Source: Bacteroidales bacterium
Lineage (GTDB): Bacteria; Bacteroidota; Bacteroidia; Bacteroidales; F082
Reading direction: 5' to 3'
Assembly (NCBI GenBank): GCA_900769945.1
Contig: CAAGIO010000023.1
Span: 93,682 to 157,681, forward strand
Length of the DNA stretch: 64,000 nt
In this document: positions 34,165-42,791 of the stretch, in pieces
How positions within the stretch are numbered: position 1 is the first letter of the stretch
Layout: each line of letters opens with the position of its first letter
The notes under the pieces: model-generated
The model's database searches: none
What the model saw: the letters and a program-made list of their open reading frames with translations, nothing else
What the model was told of the DNA's origin: nothing
Position numbers and translations under genes: made by a program

Positions 34165-35244
34165 CTATTTATCATGAATCATAACGTCTAAGGCACCAAC
34201 TCCGAAGCGAGAAATCGAGGCCATCTTATTCGAGGTGTTGTCATAATGCTTCAACTCCTCAATAATCGCATTTTTCAGCACGCCGTTACCGACACCATGA
34301 ATAAAAGTCACCTTTGAATAATCATTAGCAATGGCACTATCAAGCATTTTCTTAAAATAACTTATCTGAACTCTAAAGATATCGTTGCTCGACATACCGA
34401 GAATATTATCAACGAGTTCGCCAATATGGAGGTCAACGATAGCCTCACCAGGTTCAGTCTGATGTTTGTCAATAGGAGCTTTCTCTTTGATAATGGCAGA
34501 GTTAGAAGAGTTTGACAGTGCCCCTTCCTTCATAATCTTGGTATAATCGGTAGCAGAGCCCTTCAATGCAGAAATTGTTGAAAGGCAAATAACAAGTGCT
34601 TTCTCACCGAGAAGTCCAGAGGGAATATACGAGCCATCTTTATAGAAACGGCTCGACCTTAAGGAGAACGGGGAATGAAGAGGGTGATATACGAAATCGA
34701 TATTATCCTGACACAGAAGCACTTGGACAACGCCTTCGCACCACGACTTCACATCATCGCGTGAGATAGCCTCAATCACCACCTTGGAATAAGGAGCGAT
34801 ACTGCCGTAATCCACGTTTAGATATTTGTTCTCCTCGGAGATATTGAAACTATAAAGGGCGTCTGCAGGTGTATTGTTTAGGAGCACGACATCAAGAAGC
34901 CCGTTCAACACCCATTGTTGGTCGTGCGGGACAAAAGCGAGATAAATGCCTTCTTCTTCGGCGTTACGGGCGAACCTACGAAGTGCGCTTCTCCTCGCCT
35001 CCTCTTTTTGTTCCTGCTCTATAACTTGTTGGTTCTTAATCTCTTTCTGCGTCTGTTCCACAACCATCTGCTGAATGCTCGGCTGCGAACGGAAGTCCAT
35101 CACCAAATCACTCATCAGCACAGGGATGTTAAATCCCTCCTCAATAGACACTTCCGCCATGCGAGTATCAATAATTTTTGTAATCACTCCCCCACCCTTA
35201 TCGTTGAGGAAACTCACCTTATCTCCAACCTTAAAATTAGTCAT
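34165..35244 (-). CDS. DUF2027 domain protein with C-terminal Smr domain
   Basis: A Bacteroidota-specific protein of 359 residues. The N-terminal barrel starts FKVGDKVSFLNDKGGGVITK, like a small RNA- or DNA-binding SH3-type barrel. A Gln/Glu/Lys coiled segment lies at 60-90 (VVEQTQKEIKNQQVIEQEQK), then the DUF2027 beta domain covers about 95-250. The C-terminal Smr module has DLHIGEL near 271 and the HGVGNGVLK loop near 318. Smr domains, known from MutS2, are nucleases acting on DNA or RNA, often on collided ribosome messages. The role here is untested. Its leader is long (about 140 bases). Confidence 0.88.
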   Translation of the reverse strand: MTNFKVGDKVSFLNDKGGGVITKIIDTRMAEVSIEEGFNIPVLMSDLVMDFRSQPSIQQMVVEQTQKEIKNQQVIEQEQKEEARRSALRRFARNAEEEGIYLAFVPHDQQWVLNGLLDVVLLNNTPADALYSFNISEENKYLNVDYGSIAPYSKVVIEAISRDDVKSWCEGVVQVLLCQDNIDFVYHPLHSPFSLRSSRFYKDGSYIPSGLLGEKALVICLSTISALKGSATDYTKIMKEGALSNSSNSAIIKEKAPIDKHQTEPGEAIVDLHIGELVDNILGMSSNDIFRVQISYFKKMLDSAIANDYSKVTFIHGVGNGVLKNAIIEELKHYDNTSNKMASISRFGVGALDVMIHDK

Positions 35245-35387
35245 ATCAAAAACAATTTCTATAATAGCCTGAAAAAAATATCAAGAATAATATTACTCAA
35301 ACTAAATTATTAATCAACAATTTACAAAATGATTTAATAAAATCATAAAAGAAAAAAGCATTAAAATCCAATGCTTAATTTCCCTTG

Positions 35388-35395
35388 CAAAGATA
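35388..35395 (-). promoter_or_regulatory. -7 element for the DUF2027 gene
   Basis: Leftward TATCTTTG is a full TAnnTTTG match, 143 bp upstream of the ATG at 35244, implying a long 5' leader. Confidence 0.45.
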
Positions 35396-35408
35396 ATATT
35401 ATTTTAAC

Positions 35409-35416
35409 TATTTTTG
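35409..35416 (+). promoter_or_regulatory. -7 element of the radical SAM gene
   Basis: TATTTTTG, 19 bp before the ATG at 35436 and 13 bp from the opposing element at 35388-35395. Confidence 0.55.
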
Positions 35417-35435
35417 CACGATAAAAACAAAGAAC

Positions 35436-36410
35436 ATGTATTATTGGGGAGACGATAGACGTTTCAACAGCTACAACTCTTATTTCAAGAGGGAGTTTGG
35501 CGGCCGCTTGCAGAAGATAAGCATAGATGCTGGATTCAGTTGTCCCAACAGAGACGGGAAGATAAGCCATGGGGGATGCACTTTCTGTAGGAACGATGCT
35601 TTCAACCCATCATACTGCCGACCTGAAAAAAGTGTGAAGGAGCAGATTACAGAAGGCATTGCCTTTCACCGCGTTAGATACCGAAGAGCGAAATCTTTCC
35701 TTGCATATTTCCAGCCATATAGCAACACATACAAGCCAACGGAAGAATTATATCACATTTATAGTCAAGCACTTAACATTGAAGGTGTTGGGGGCATCGT
35801 CATAGGCACGCGTCCCGACTGCATCAACAAAGAGACATTGTGTATGCTTGAAACGTTGAAAGAGGAGTACACCGACAAAGACACAGGCATTAAACCTATA
35901 ATAATCATTGAGTTAGGTATCGAGTCGGTATATGATGAGACCTTAAGACGAATCAACCGCGGGCATGATTTTGCGACGGCGGCAGACGCTGTGAAGATGG
36001 TTCATCAGCATGGTTTCCCATGTGGTGGGCATTACATCTTCGGGCTACCGGGCGAGACGCGTGAGATGATGATTAATTCGGCAGACATCATTTCGGAACT
36101 GCCCCTGACAACAATTAAGTTCCACCAGCTTCAGATTTTTAAAGACACTAAGATGGCGGATGAATATCTCGCTAACAGCAACAATTTCAAGCTCTTCACC
36201 CTTGAAGAATACATCGACTTCATCATTGACTATGTGGAGCGACTCAACCCAAACATTGTGATAGAGCGTTTTGCCGGAGAGGTGCCACCACGATTCCTTG
36301 TGTCGAAGCCGTGGCTGAACCTTCGATACGACCAAGTACTCAACATGATAGAAAACCGCCTTGAACAACGCGACACTTATCAGGGTAAATTATTCAGAAT
36401 CAACAATTAA
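35436..36410 (+). CDS. Radical SAM protein, TIGR01212 (YhcC/YtqA-like)
   Basis: A 324-residue radical S-adenosylmethionine enzyme. The [4Fe-4S] cysteines are C36, C48 and C51 in CPNRDGKISHGGCTFC, the wide C-x11-C-x2-C spacing typical of TIGR01212 rather than the usual C-x3-C-x2-C. AYFQPYSNTYKP, GTRPDCI and ELGIESV are further family motifs. Its reaction is unknown; relatives sit near RNA modification or anaerobic genes. It is followed 4 bp later by the TrmH-type methyltransferase, so a joint role in RNA modification is an attractive inference. Confidence 0.92.
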   Translation: MYYWGDDRRFNSYNSYFKREFGGRLQKISIDAGFSCPNRDGKISHGGCTFCRNDAFNPSYCRPEKSVKEQITEGIAFHRVRYRRAKSFLAYFQPYSNTYKPTEELYHIYSQALNIEGVGGIVIGTRPDCINKETLCMLETLKEEYTDKDTGIKPIIIIELGIESVYDETLRRINRGHDFATAADAVKMVHQHGFPCGGHYIFGLPGETREMMINSADIISELPLTTIKFHQLQIFKDTKMADEYLANSNNFKLFTLEEYIDFIIDYVERLNPNIVIERFAGEVPPRFLVSKPWLNLRYDQVLNMIENRLEQRDTYQGKLFRINN

Positions 36411-36414
36411 GATA

Positions 36415-36951
36415 ATGTATATCAAGTCAAATGATTTATTCAGGGATTATCAGCCCGAATCTATTTACAAAGAAGTCGCACGACCTGTTATTATTGCGGA
36501 CCATCTGTTGACACCTGACAATATGGGAGCGATGATAAGGCTGTCAGACAACATTGGGGCTTCGGAGATGATATTTTTGGGAGAGGAGCCCACACACAGC
36601 ATCGGAAGAATCAGGCGTTGTGCGGCATCGAGCAAGGATAATATCAGATGGTATTTCACGGAGGAGAGCGACATCAGGAAGTTGGTAGGAGGCAGGAGTA
36701 TTGTTGCTATTGAGACTGCGACTAATGCCACAAACATTTACAAGACAGAGTTACCAGCCAATGCGGCATTCATTGTTGGGAACGAGGCGCATGGGATTAG
36801 GGAGGATATATTAGGGCAATGCGACATCATCACCTACATTCCGATTCCGGGCCCGACACGATCTTTGAACGTCAGCCATGCCGCTTCAGTAGCATTATTC
36901 GAGTGGTACAGGCAGGTTAGCATGAGAATCTCAAAAGGATTACATCGATAG
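36415..36951 (+). CDS. TrmH-family RNA 2'-O-methyltransferase
   Basis: A SPOUT-fold enzyme of 178 residues from ATG 36415 (an upstream in-frame start at 36361 would overlap the radical SAM gene). The knot motifs are present: PDNMGAMIRLSDNIG near the N-terminus, FIVGNEAHGIRED in the middle and IPIPGPTRSLNVSHAASVAL at the end, which hold S-adenosylmethionine and the catalytic Arg/Asn. It methylates a ribose in tRNA or rRNA; the exact site is unknown. It follows the radical SAM gene by 4 bp and ends before a bidirectional terminator. Confidence 0.9.
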   Translation: MYIKSNDLFRDYQPESIYKEVARPVIIADHLLTPDNMGAMIRLSDNIGASEMIFLGEEPTHSIGRIRRCAASSKDNIRWYFTEESDIRKLVGGRSIVAIETATNATNIYKTELPANAAFIVGNEAHGIREDILGQCDIITYIPIPGPTRSLNVSHAASVALFEWYRQVSMRISKGLHR

Positions 36952-37009
36952 GGCATTAATCAATCGGTGCGACAATCCGTTGATTCCGTGTAGTTAAGTC
37001 ATAATAAAA

Positions 37010-37029
37010 GGAGCCGCTATCGCGGCTCC
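37010..37029. terminator. Bidirectional terminator between convergent genes
   Basis: GGAGCCGC pairs with GCGGCTCC around a TATC loop. There are T-rich sequences on both sides (TAATATTTTT to the right, TTTTATTA on the left strand), so it can end both the TrmH and the T9SS-cargo transcripts. Confidence 0.85.
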
Positions 37030-37062
37030 TAATATTTTTCTGCTCGATTTTCTCAATTACAA

Positions 37063-39567
37063 TTACTTAACGACAACGCGTTGTACTGTTGTGTTATTTG
37101 CATTGTCAACGATGTTGAAGAAGAACACGCCAGCACCGAAGTTGCTCATATCGACAACAGTCTTTTCGCCGTTAGCGCGGACAACGTTAACGAGCTGACC
37201 AGCTGCGTTGTAGATTGAGATAGCGTTGATATTCTCGCCCTCAACAGTAACATTAGCTGTTGTTGGGTTTGGATATACTGTGAATGCGCTTGCGCCGTTC
37301 TCAACAACGTTATCAGAATCGACATTGAGTACGAGAGGGATAACAACCTCATTGTTCTCTGGGTCATTTGTCTTGAAGATGATATTTGCTTCATATACAT
37401 CACCTTCTGAGAGGCCGATTGAGTTGATGTTAACGTTGAGATGGTCTGTCTCACCTATTGCGATTGAGCCTTCTGGTTTGCTCAATGTTGCCCATGAGCC
37501 TGTCACAGGAGAGCCCTTAACGTTAAGACGGATATGGAGGCAGCCATAATCTTGGCTCATTTGGTCAGGACCGCATGAGAGGAATGCGCCACCACCGTTT
37601 GCGCGGAAGTAACCGCTATGTGGCTGGTATGCTGTGCCATCGAATGTCATTGCATAACCGTCAACAGCCTGTGTATATTCGCATGATACCCATACGTTGT
37701 AACCTGTAAGAGCGACAGGAGTATCGAATGTAGCGACTGTCCAATCTTGAGTATTGATCTGGTTGTAAGGAACGACCTTCTCTGCAAGCACTTCACCTGG
37801 CTGGCCGTTAAGACCCTGACCATAGACGCGGAAAGTGAGAGGTGTGCCTGACACTATACCGAGACCTGATGTTGATTCAACGCAGTAGTACTGAGCGCTG
37901 ATGATCTGTGTACCCATTGCTGAGCCAGCGTATGATGAACCAGGATACATTGCTGCAACCTCATAGAGTCTTGGTTCTTCTGTTGTGAAGCCAACGAGTG
38001 ATGAGCTTTCACTTGGTTCAACGTCATAGTTGATTTGTGTAGTAACGTTGTTTGTCTCACCTTCACCGAAGTCGATCCATGCTGTCCAGTCACCGATTGA
38101 AGTACCGTTAGCGTTGCTGATAGCGATTTCAACTGTTTCTGTCTCATCTTCTGGGATCCACACTTGGATATTTTCTTGGTTGAATTCGAGAGAAGCGTGT
38201 GATTCAGCACCGATTCTTGTGAATGTGAAGTTGTCGAGATAGTATTCTGATGTTGCAGCATTCTCTGGAGGGAAGAAGTCCATAGCGTCGAGTTTACGGC
38301 CTACTGTGCTCTCACCGAAGCTGTCGAGTGACCACTGCCATGTGCAGAGCATTGTCTCTGTTGGGTTTGACTCTGTTGAGTAGTAGAATTCAGCGACATC
38401 GAGGTCGGTATCAACATGGAGTCTGAAGTGCATCCATTCGTCATAGACGCAAGGGATGTCGGCCACTGAGTTACCACCGGCGTGGATTGTACCGTGACCT
38501 GCTGCCTGAGTTGATGTCTGACCATCGTTGGTCATGTGCAGATAAGCCTGCATTGCCCATGTTGAACCAGCACCGTTAAAGTCATGAAGAATATTGAAAT
38601 AACCGTTCTTTCCATTAGGAACGAGGATGTCGAATGCGAGGTCGTATGTACCTGATTCATAGCCACCGAGAAGGAGGACTTGGTCATTATTATAGGTAAG
38701 ATGACCGCATTTTGAACCGTTTGTAGCGACAACGCCGTCTTCTGCTGAACCTGGATTCTCTGACCATGTTGTCCACCAATCGTTACCTGCTGCCTGAGCC
38801 TCAACGGCAATCTTGTTACCTACTGTGTAAGCCTCGAAATCATCAGCGATAAGGACCTCGTCATTTGAAGCAACAACAACACCGACATTGTCAATATAGA
38901 ACTCTGATGTTGAAGCATTCTCTGGAGGGAAGAAGTCCATAGCGTCAAGTTTACGGCCTACTGTGCTCTCGCCGAAGCTGTCGAGTGACCATTGCCATGT
39001 GCACATCTCTTGTTCTGGCTCACCTTCAACATTGAAGTAAAGAGTAGCGACATCGTTATCCATGTCGATATGAACTCTATAATGCATCCACTGGTCATAG
39101 ACGCAAGGGATATCGCATGTTCCGTTGCTACCAGCGTGAACTGTGCCGTGACCTGGTGCAGGTGTTGATGTCTGACCGTCGTTGGTCATCTGGAGATAAA
39201 CCTGCATTGCCCATGTTGAACCAGCACCGGCAAACTCATGAAGAACATTGAAATAACCATTCTTTCCTTGTGGTACGTATGCGTCAAAGACAAGGTCATA
39301 AACGCCTGCCTCTGCACCACCTAATCTCAAAACCTGGTCGTTGCCGTAGGTAAAATGAGCTGCCATTGAGCCATCTGCCATACCGAACACACCATCTTCT
39401 GCTGAACCCGGAAGATTTGACCATGTTGTCCATGGTTCACCAAGTGTCTGTGCGATTTTTGCACCTTCGGTCTGACCTTCAAAATCGAAAACCATACCTT
39501 GTGCAAAAGCGTTGCTGCAGAATAACATAGCAGCAAACACCATTGAAAGTAAAGATACTTTTTTCAT
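37063..39567 (-). CDS. T9SS-secreted protein with two duplicated domains
   Basis: An 834-residue surface protein. The signal peptide is residues 1-22 (ending NAFAQ). Two homologous ~220-residue modules follow (starting VFDFEGQTEG and IADDFEAYTVG), each with TTWSxxPGSAEDGV, the Trp-rich QxYLxMTNDGQTS segment, CDIPCVYD or ADIPCVYD and FGESTVGRKLDAMDFFPPE, a jelly-roll or laminin-G-like beta pattern. A ~200-residue domain with EETRLYEVAAMYPGSS-like features and an immunoglobulin-like part lead to the Por C-terminal sorting domain (last ~75 residues, TVYPNPTTANVTVEG). The DNA of the two modules contains a 101-bp stretch with only 4 differences. Codon use is strongly biased, fitting an abundant surface protein. 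Confidence 0.88.
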   Translation of the reverse strand: MKKVSLLSMVFAAMLFCSNAFAQGMVFDFEGQTEGAKIAQTLGEPWTTWSNLPGSAEDGVFGMADGSMAAHFTYGNDQVLRLGGAEAGVYDLVFDAYVPQGKNGYFNVLHEFAGAGSTWAMQVYLQMTNDGQTSTPAPGHGTVHAGSNGTCDIPCVYDQWMHYRVHIDMDNDVATLYFNVEGEPEQEMCTWQWSLDSFGESTVGRKLDAMDFFPPENASTSEFYIDNVGVVVASNDEVLIADDFEAYTVGNKIAVEAQAAGNDWWTTWSENPGSAEDGVVATNGSKCGHLTYNNDQVLLLGGYESGTYDLAFDILVPNGKNGYFNILHDFNGAGSTWAMQAYLHMTNDGQTSTQAAGHGTIHAGGNSVADIPCVYDEWMHFRLHVDTDLDVAEFYYSTESNPTETMLCTWQWSLDSFGESTVGRKLDAMDFFPPENAATSEYYLDNFTFTRIGAESHASLEFNQENIQVWIPEDETETVEIAISNANGTSIGDWTAWIDFGEGETNNVTTQINYDVEPSESSSLVGFTTEEPRLYEVAAMYPGSSYAGSAMGTQIISAQYYCVESTSGLGIVSGTPLTFRVYGQGLNGQPGEVLAEKVVPYNQINTQDWTVATFDTPVALTGYNVWVSCEYTQAVDGYAMTFDGTAYQPHSGYFRANGGGAFLSCGPDQMSQDYGCLHIRLNVKGSPVTGSWATLSKPEGSIAIGETDHLNVNINSIGLSEGDVYEANIIFKTNDPENNEVVIPLVLNVDSDNVVENGASAFTVYPNPTTANVTVEGENINAISIYNAAGQLVNVVRANGEKTVVDMSNFGAGVFFFNIVDNANNTTVQRVVVK
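38246..38346 (-). repeat. 101-bp direct repeat, copy A
   Basis: This stretch and 38903-39003 differ at only four positions (38256 C/A, plus G/A, A/G and C/T further on). Both code for the same protein segment ending in the FGESTVGRK part of the duplicated module, 657 bp (219 codons) apart. This marks a recent duplication or gene conversion inside the T9SS protein gene. Confidence 0.9.
38903..39003 (-). repeat. 101-bp direct repeat, copy B
   Basis: The second copy of the repeat at 38246-38346, same orientation and frame, with four mismatches. Confidence 0.9.
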
Positions 39568-39615
39568 GTGATTTAATTTTTAATTAAACAATTTTGTCTT
39601 TTATTTATTTGACTG

Positions 39616-39623
39616 CAAATATA
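39616..39623 (-). promoter_or_regulatory. -7 element of the T9SS-cargo gene
   Basis: Leftward TATATTTG fits TAnnTTTG, 48 bp upstream of ATG 39567. Confidence 0.55.
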
Positions 39624-39636
39624 ATATGTTTTTTTT

Positions 39637-39644
39637 TATTTTTG
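39637..39644 (+). promoter_or_regulatory. -7 element of the HAD gene
   Basis: TATTTTTG, 35 bp upstream of ATG 39680 and divergent from 39616-39623. Confidence 0.5.
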
Positions 39645-39679
39645 TACAAAATTATAGAAATATTTTCAACAAAAAAATT

Positions 39680-40381
39680 ATGTACAAGAACATCTTTTTC
39701 GATCTCGACAACACTTTATGGGATTTCGACGCTAGTTCGGAAGCCACTTTTGAAATGATATTCTCCCATTTCCGACTTAATGACTATAACATATTGTCAT
39801 ACAAACAGTTCCATGAGGTGTATGCAAGATACAACGACATGCTTTGGGACAAATACCGGAAAGGGATTGTTGAGAAAGACTTCTTAAAAAGCGAGAGATT
39901 CTGGCTTCCACTCAACGATTTCGGCATTCGTGACAGACGGCTTGCAGTAGAGATAGGTGAGTTTTACACTTATTGGTCGCCACGCAACGTAGCCCTTGTA
40001 CCTGGCGCAATTGAGACTCTCGAATATCTCGCACCCAATCATGGTATTCACATCATCACAAACGGGTTCGCGGAAGTACAGAACATAAAGATTAAGGAAT
40101 CTGGGCTATGGCGTTACATTGACAGCATGACGATTTCGGAAGAGATTGGCATCAAGAAGCCGGACACAAGGATTTTCGAGTATGCTTTGAAAAAGGCTTA
40201 CAGAAGTGGCTCCATAATTAATAAGGAGAACATTATGGTTGGAGACGACTTATACGTTGACATCACACCTGCGAGAGAGGTGGGCATGGACCAATGCTAT
40301 TTCAACAGAAAAAAGGTAGGTCACAACGAGGCAATCACCTTTGAGATTGAAGAAATAACAATGTTAAAAGAAATAGTTTGA
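39680..40381 (+). CDS. HAD phosphatase, YjjG-type 5'-nucleotidase
   Basis: A 233-residue cytoplasmic haloacid-dehalogenase hydrolase from ATG 39680; the frame extends upstream but the promoter supports this start. The catalytic aspartates are D8 and D10 in FFDLDNTLWDF. Motif II is HIITNGF, motif III includes KKPDTRIF, and motif IV is MVGDDLYVDI. The LWDFDASSEATFEMIF opening is typical of YjjG-like enzymes, which dephosphorylate nucleoside monophosphates including mutagenic ones. The helical cap (about 15-95) fits this class. Confidence 0.88.
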   Translation: MYKNIFFDLDNTLWDFDASSEATFEMIFSHFRLNDYNILSYKQFHEVYARYNDMLWDKYRKGIVEKDFLKSERFWLPLNDFGIRDRRLAVEIGEFYTYWSPRNVALVPGAIETLEYLAPNHGIHIITNGFAEVQNIKIKESGLWRYIDSMTISEEIGIKKPDTRIFEYALKKAYRSGSIINKENIMVGDDLYVDITPAREVGMDQCYFNRKKVGHNEAITFEIEEITMLKEIV

Positions 40382-40388
40382 CGGACAA

Positions 40389-41054
40389 TCACTTAAGATA
40401 AGCGAGCACCGACACCTGACCGGTTATGTCGTCGCCCATTTCAACCACCACTTCCGAATCAAGCGGGAGGAAGAAATCAACTCTCGACCCGAACTTTATC
40501 ATGCCGAACTCCTTTCCGACCTCCGCCTTATCGCCCTCTTTCACATTACACACAATCCGGCGGGCCATCACTCCAGCCACCTGCCTGAACATCACTTCCC
40601 TACCCTTATCATCTCTGACAGCCACCGAGTTGCGCTCGTTTAACTCCGATGACTTAGGATTAATTGCGAACATTTTCTTCCCTGGATGATATTTCACGTA
40701 GCTGACCTCTCCGCTTATAGGGAACCAGTTGACATGAACATCGTATGCTGACATAAAGACAGAAATCTGAATGCGCTTATCGTGGAAATATTCTTTCTCT
40801 TCCACCTCTTCTATTGCCACTATCTCGCCGTCGGCAGACGACACCACGGCATTGTCCATCATTGTAATCTTCCTATTCGTCGGCACCCTGAAAAACGACA
40901 CCGACCAAATAATGATAATGATGCCTATTACACTTAATCCCACGGGGATAGCCCTAATAGTGAATTGGAAGACAAAGTTTAATAGGACAAATAACAACAC
41001 CACTATTGTAACAATAGATGCAATAACGCTATATCCTTTTTTATGTATATACAT
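40389..41054 (-). CDS. psd: Phosphatidylserine decarboxylase (short form)
   Basis: It decarboxylates phosphatidylserine to phosphatidylethanolamine at the inner membrane. At 221 residues it is the short, archaeal- or Bacteroidota-type enzyme. Two N-terminal membrane segments lie at about 8-53. The self-cleavage and pyruvoyl site is the GS of FGSRVDFFLP (G189-S190). The His of YDVHVNWFP is the other family residue. It follows cdsA by 11 bp on the same strand, so the operon makes CDP-diacylglycerol and then the main zwitterionic phospholipid. Confidence 0.93.
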   Translation of the reverse strand: MYIHKKGYSVIASIVTIVVLLFVLLNFVFQFTIRAIPVGLSVIGIIIIIWSVSFFRVPTNRKITMMDNAVVSSADGEIVAIEEVEEKEYFHDKRIQISVFMSAYDVHVNWFPISGEVSYVKYHPGKKMFAINPKSSELNERNSVAVRDDKGREVMFRQVAGVMARRIVCNVKEGDKAEVGKEFGMIKFGSRVDFFLPLDSEVVVEMGDDITGQVSVLAYLK

Positions 41055-41065
41055 GTATTAATTGT

Positions 41066-41902
41066 TTATATCAGCATAAAATAACAATAGGCGAACGGAA
41101 CTGCCAAAAACGTTGCATCGAATCTGTCGAGTATGCCGCCATGACCCGGAATAAGGTTGCCTGAATCCTTCACTCCAGCCTGACGCTTCAGCATAGACTC
41201 ACACAAGTCGCCGAGGCTGCCGAAGACCACCACTGTTGCAGAAAGCCCCATCATCTCAACACCACTCATTATCGGGTACAAGTATTTGTTGATAAGAAAA
41301 GCCGCCAGCACCGTGAAGGTGAGTCCTCCGAGGCTCCCCTCAATAGTCTTTTTCGGAGAAATACGTTCAAAAAGCTTATGCCGTCCGAATAACATCCCTG
41401 TCAGATAGGCAAAGATATCGTTTATCCAAATCAATGAGAACAATATGATTATCAATATCTTACCATTAATTGTATTTATCGGGCTGGTGCGATACATACT
41501 CAACAGGAGAATGCACGGCAGTACCACGAACAACAACGACGTCCAGCATTTCACTGCAATTTCCACAAAAGAACTTTGTTTTGAAAAAAGAGCTATCAGG
41601 AAGGGTATCAGCAAGAATATCAACGGGAAGGAGAACAAGGCAAAGACACCTAAATTAAAAGGGACATCGGCGCACATCACCACCGAGCTTAGAACAAACA
41701 CCGACATCGAATAAATAAGGGATGGCAGCTCACTCTTTGACTCTATATCCTTAGACAACAATCTGTTAACCTCTTTTACTCCTAAGAAAACAGATGCCGT
41801 CATCACGATGAAGAAAGCCCAAAAGTTAACCAAGATGCTACCTATTACGACGATAACAAACAGGCTGCCGAATATTGTTCTTTTCACCAAGTTATTCATC
41901 AC
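41066..41902 (-). CDS. cdsA: Phosphatidate cytidylyltransferase
   Basis: CdsA makes CDP-diacylglycerol from phosphatidate and CTP in the inner membrane. It has 278 residues with about eight hydrophobic helices. The family signature is intact near the C-terminus: SPKKTIEGSLGG, then SLGDLCESMLKRQAGVKDSG and LIPGHGGILDRFDA with the metal-binding aspartates. A -7 element sits at 41925-41932. It is followed at once by psd, an evident phospholipid operon. Confidence 0.95.
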   Translation of the reverse strand: MMNNLVKRTIFGSLFVIVVIGSILVNFWAFFIVMTASVFLGVKEVNRLLSKDIESKSELPSLIYSMSVFVLSSVVMCADVPFNLGVFALFSFPLIFLLIPFLIALFSKQSSFVEIAVKCWTSLLFVVLPCILLLSMYRTSPINTINGKILIIILFSLIWINDIFAYLTGMLFGRHKLFERISPKKTIEGSLGGLTFTVLAAFLINKYLYPIMSGVEMMGLSATVVVFGSLGDLCESMLKRQAGVKDSGNLIPGHGGILDRFDATFLAVPFAYCYFMLI

Positions 41903-41924
41903 TTACCACAAAGTTATTCAACTG

Positions 41925-41932
41925 CAAAAATA
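41925..41932 (-). promoter_or_regulatory. -7 element of the cdsA-psd operon
   Basis: Leftward TATTTTTG, 22 bp upstream of the cdsA ATG. It suggests cdsA-psd is transcribed apart from mazG. Confidence 0.5.
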
Positions 41933-41965
41933 CAAAAAAAACAATAAACAAGTATTATTTGCTTT

Positions 41966-42739
41966 TTATTTCAATTTTTTTGCCTCGACCCACAGCGACT
42001 CCAATTCATCTAAGCCCATATCAACGATGCTCTTCCCCGACTCGTTGGCCTTCTCCTCCATGAAGGAGAAACGGCGTTTGAACTTGGCGTTTGCGTGTTC
42101 TAAGGCGTCATCAGCGTTGATTTTCAAAAATCTTGAATAGTTAACAAGAGCGAACATAAGGTCACCGAACTCCTCATCAATCCTATCTTTTGAGCCATTA
42201 TTATTCACTTCCGACTGCAGCTCTTCCATTTCTTCAAGGACCTTATTCCAGCAATCCTCCTTATTATCCCAGTCGAATCCCGCTCCTGAGGCCTTCTCCG
42301 TCATACGATAAGCCTTGAGCAACGGTGGGAGCCCGTCAGGAACGCCGCCCAGTACACTACGATTCCCCTCTTTCTTCACCTTTATCTTCTCCCAATTTTG
42401 CGACACCTCGTCAGCAGAGCCGACTTTCACTTCGCCATAAATATGAGGGTGGCGCACGACGAGCTTGTCACAGATGCCATTGACAACGTCAGCAATATCG
42501 AACAGCCCGCCCTCTTCAGCAATCTTTGAATAAAACACCACATGCATTATCAGGTCGCCAAGCTCCTTTTTTATATCTTCATTGTCATGATGAAGAATAG
42601 CCTCGCTCAACTCATACACCTCTTCTATTGTAAGGTGGCGCAGGCTGTCCATGGTCTGCTTCTTGTCCCAAGGGCAGCCTTTTCTGAGATCATCCATGAT
42701 ACTCAACAACCTTTTGAATGATTCAATTTTGTTATCCAT
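41966..42739 (-). CDS. mazG: Nucleoside triphosphate pyrophosphohydrolase MazG
   Basis: MazG hydrolyses (d)NTPs to monophosphates and pyrophosphate and can lower aberrant nucleotides and ppGpp. It has 257 residues with two tandem all-alpha MazG domains. The first has KGCPWDKKQT, EEVYELSEAI (the ExxE metal site) and DIKKELGDLIMHVVFY. The second has GFDWDNKEDC and EEFGDLMFALVNYSR near the C-terminus. It stands alone, with a -7 element at 42759-42766, and is separated from cdsA by 63 bp that contain the latter's promoter. Confidence 0.94.
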   Translation of the reverse strand: MDNKIESFKRLLSIMDDLRKGCPWDKKQTMDSLRHLTIEEVYELSEAILHHDNEDIKKELGDLIMHVVFYSKIAEEGGLFDIADVVNGICDKLVVRHPHIYGEVKVGSADEVSQNWEKIKVKKEGNRSVLGGVPDGLPPLLKAYRMTEKASGAGFDWDNKEDCWNKVLEEMEELQSEVNNNGSKDRIDEEFGDLMFALVNYSRFLKINADDALEHANAKFKRRFSFMEEKANESGKSIVDMGLDELESLWVEAKKLK

Positions 42740-42758
42740 TTTTTACAATTTTTTTTGG

Positions 42759-42766
42759 CAAAATTA
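42759..42766 (-). promoter_or_regulatory. -7 element of mazG
   Basis: Leftward TAATTTTG, 19 bp before the mazG ATG. It is one of a divergent pair with 42780-42787. Confidence 0.55.
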
Positions 42767-42779
42767 CATTTTTTTATTA

Positions 42780-42787
42780 TAATTTTG
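42780..42787 (+). promoter_or_regulatory. -7 element of the acyloxyacyl hydrolase gene
   Basis: TAATTTTG, only 4 bp before the ATG at 42792. If used, the message is nearly leaderless. Confidence 0.5.
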
Positions 42788-42791
42788 CAGC

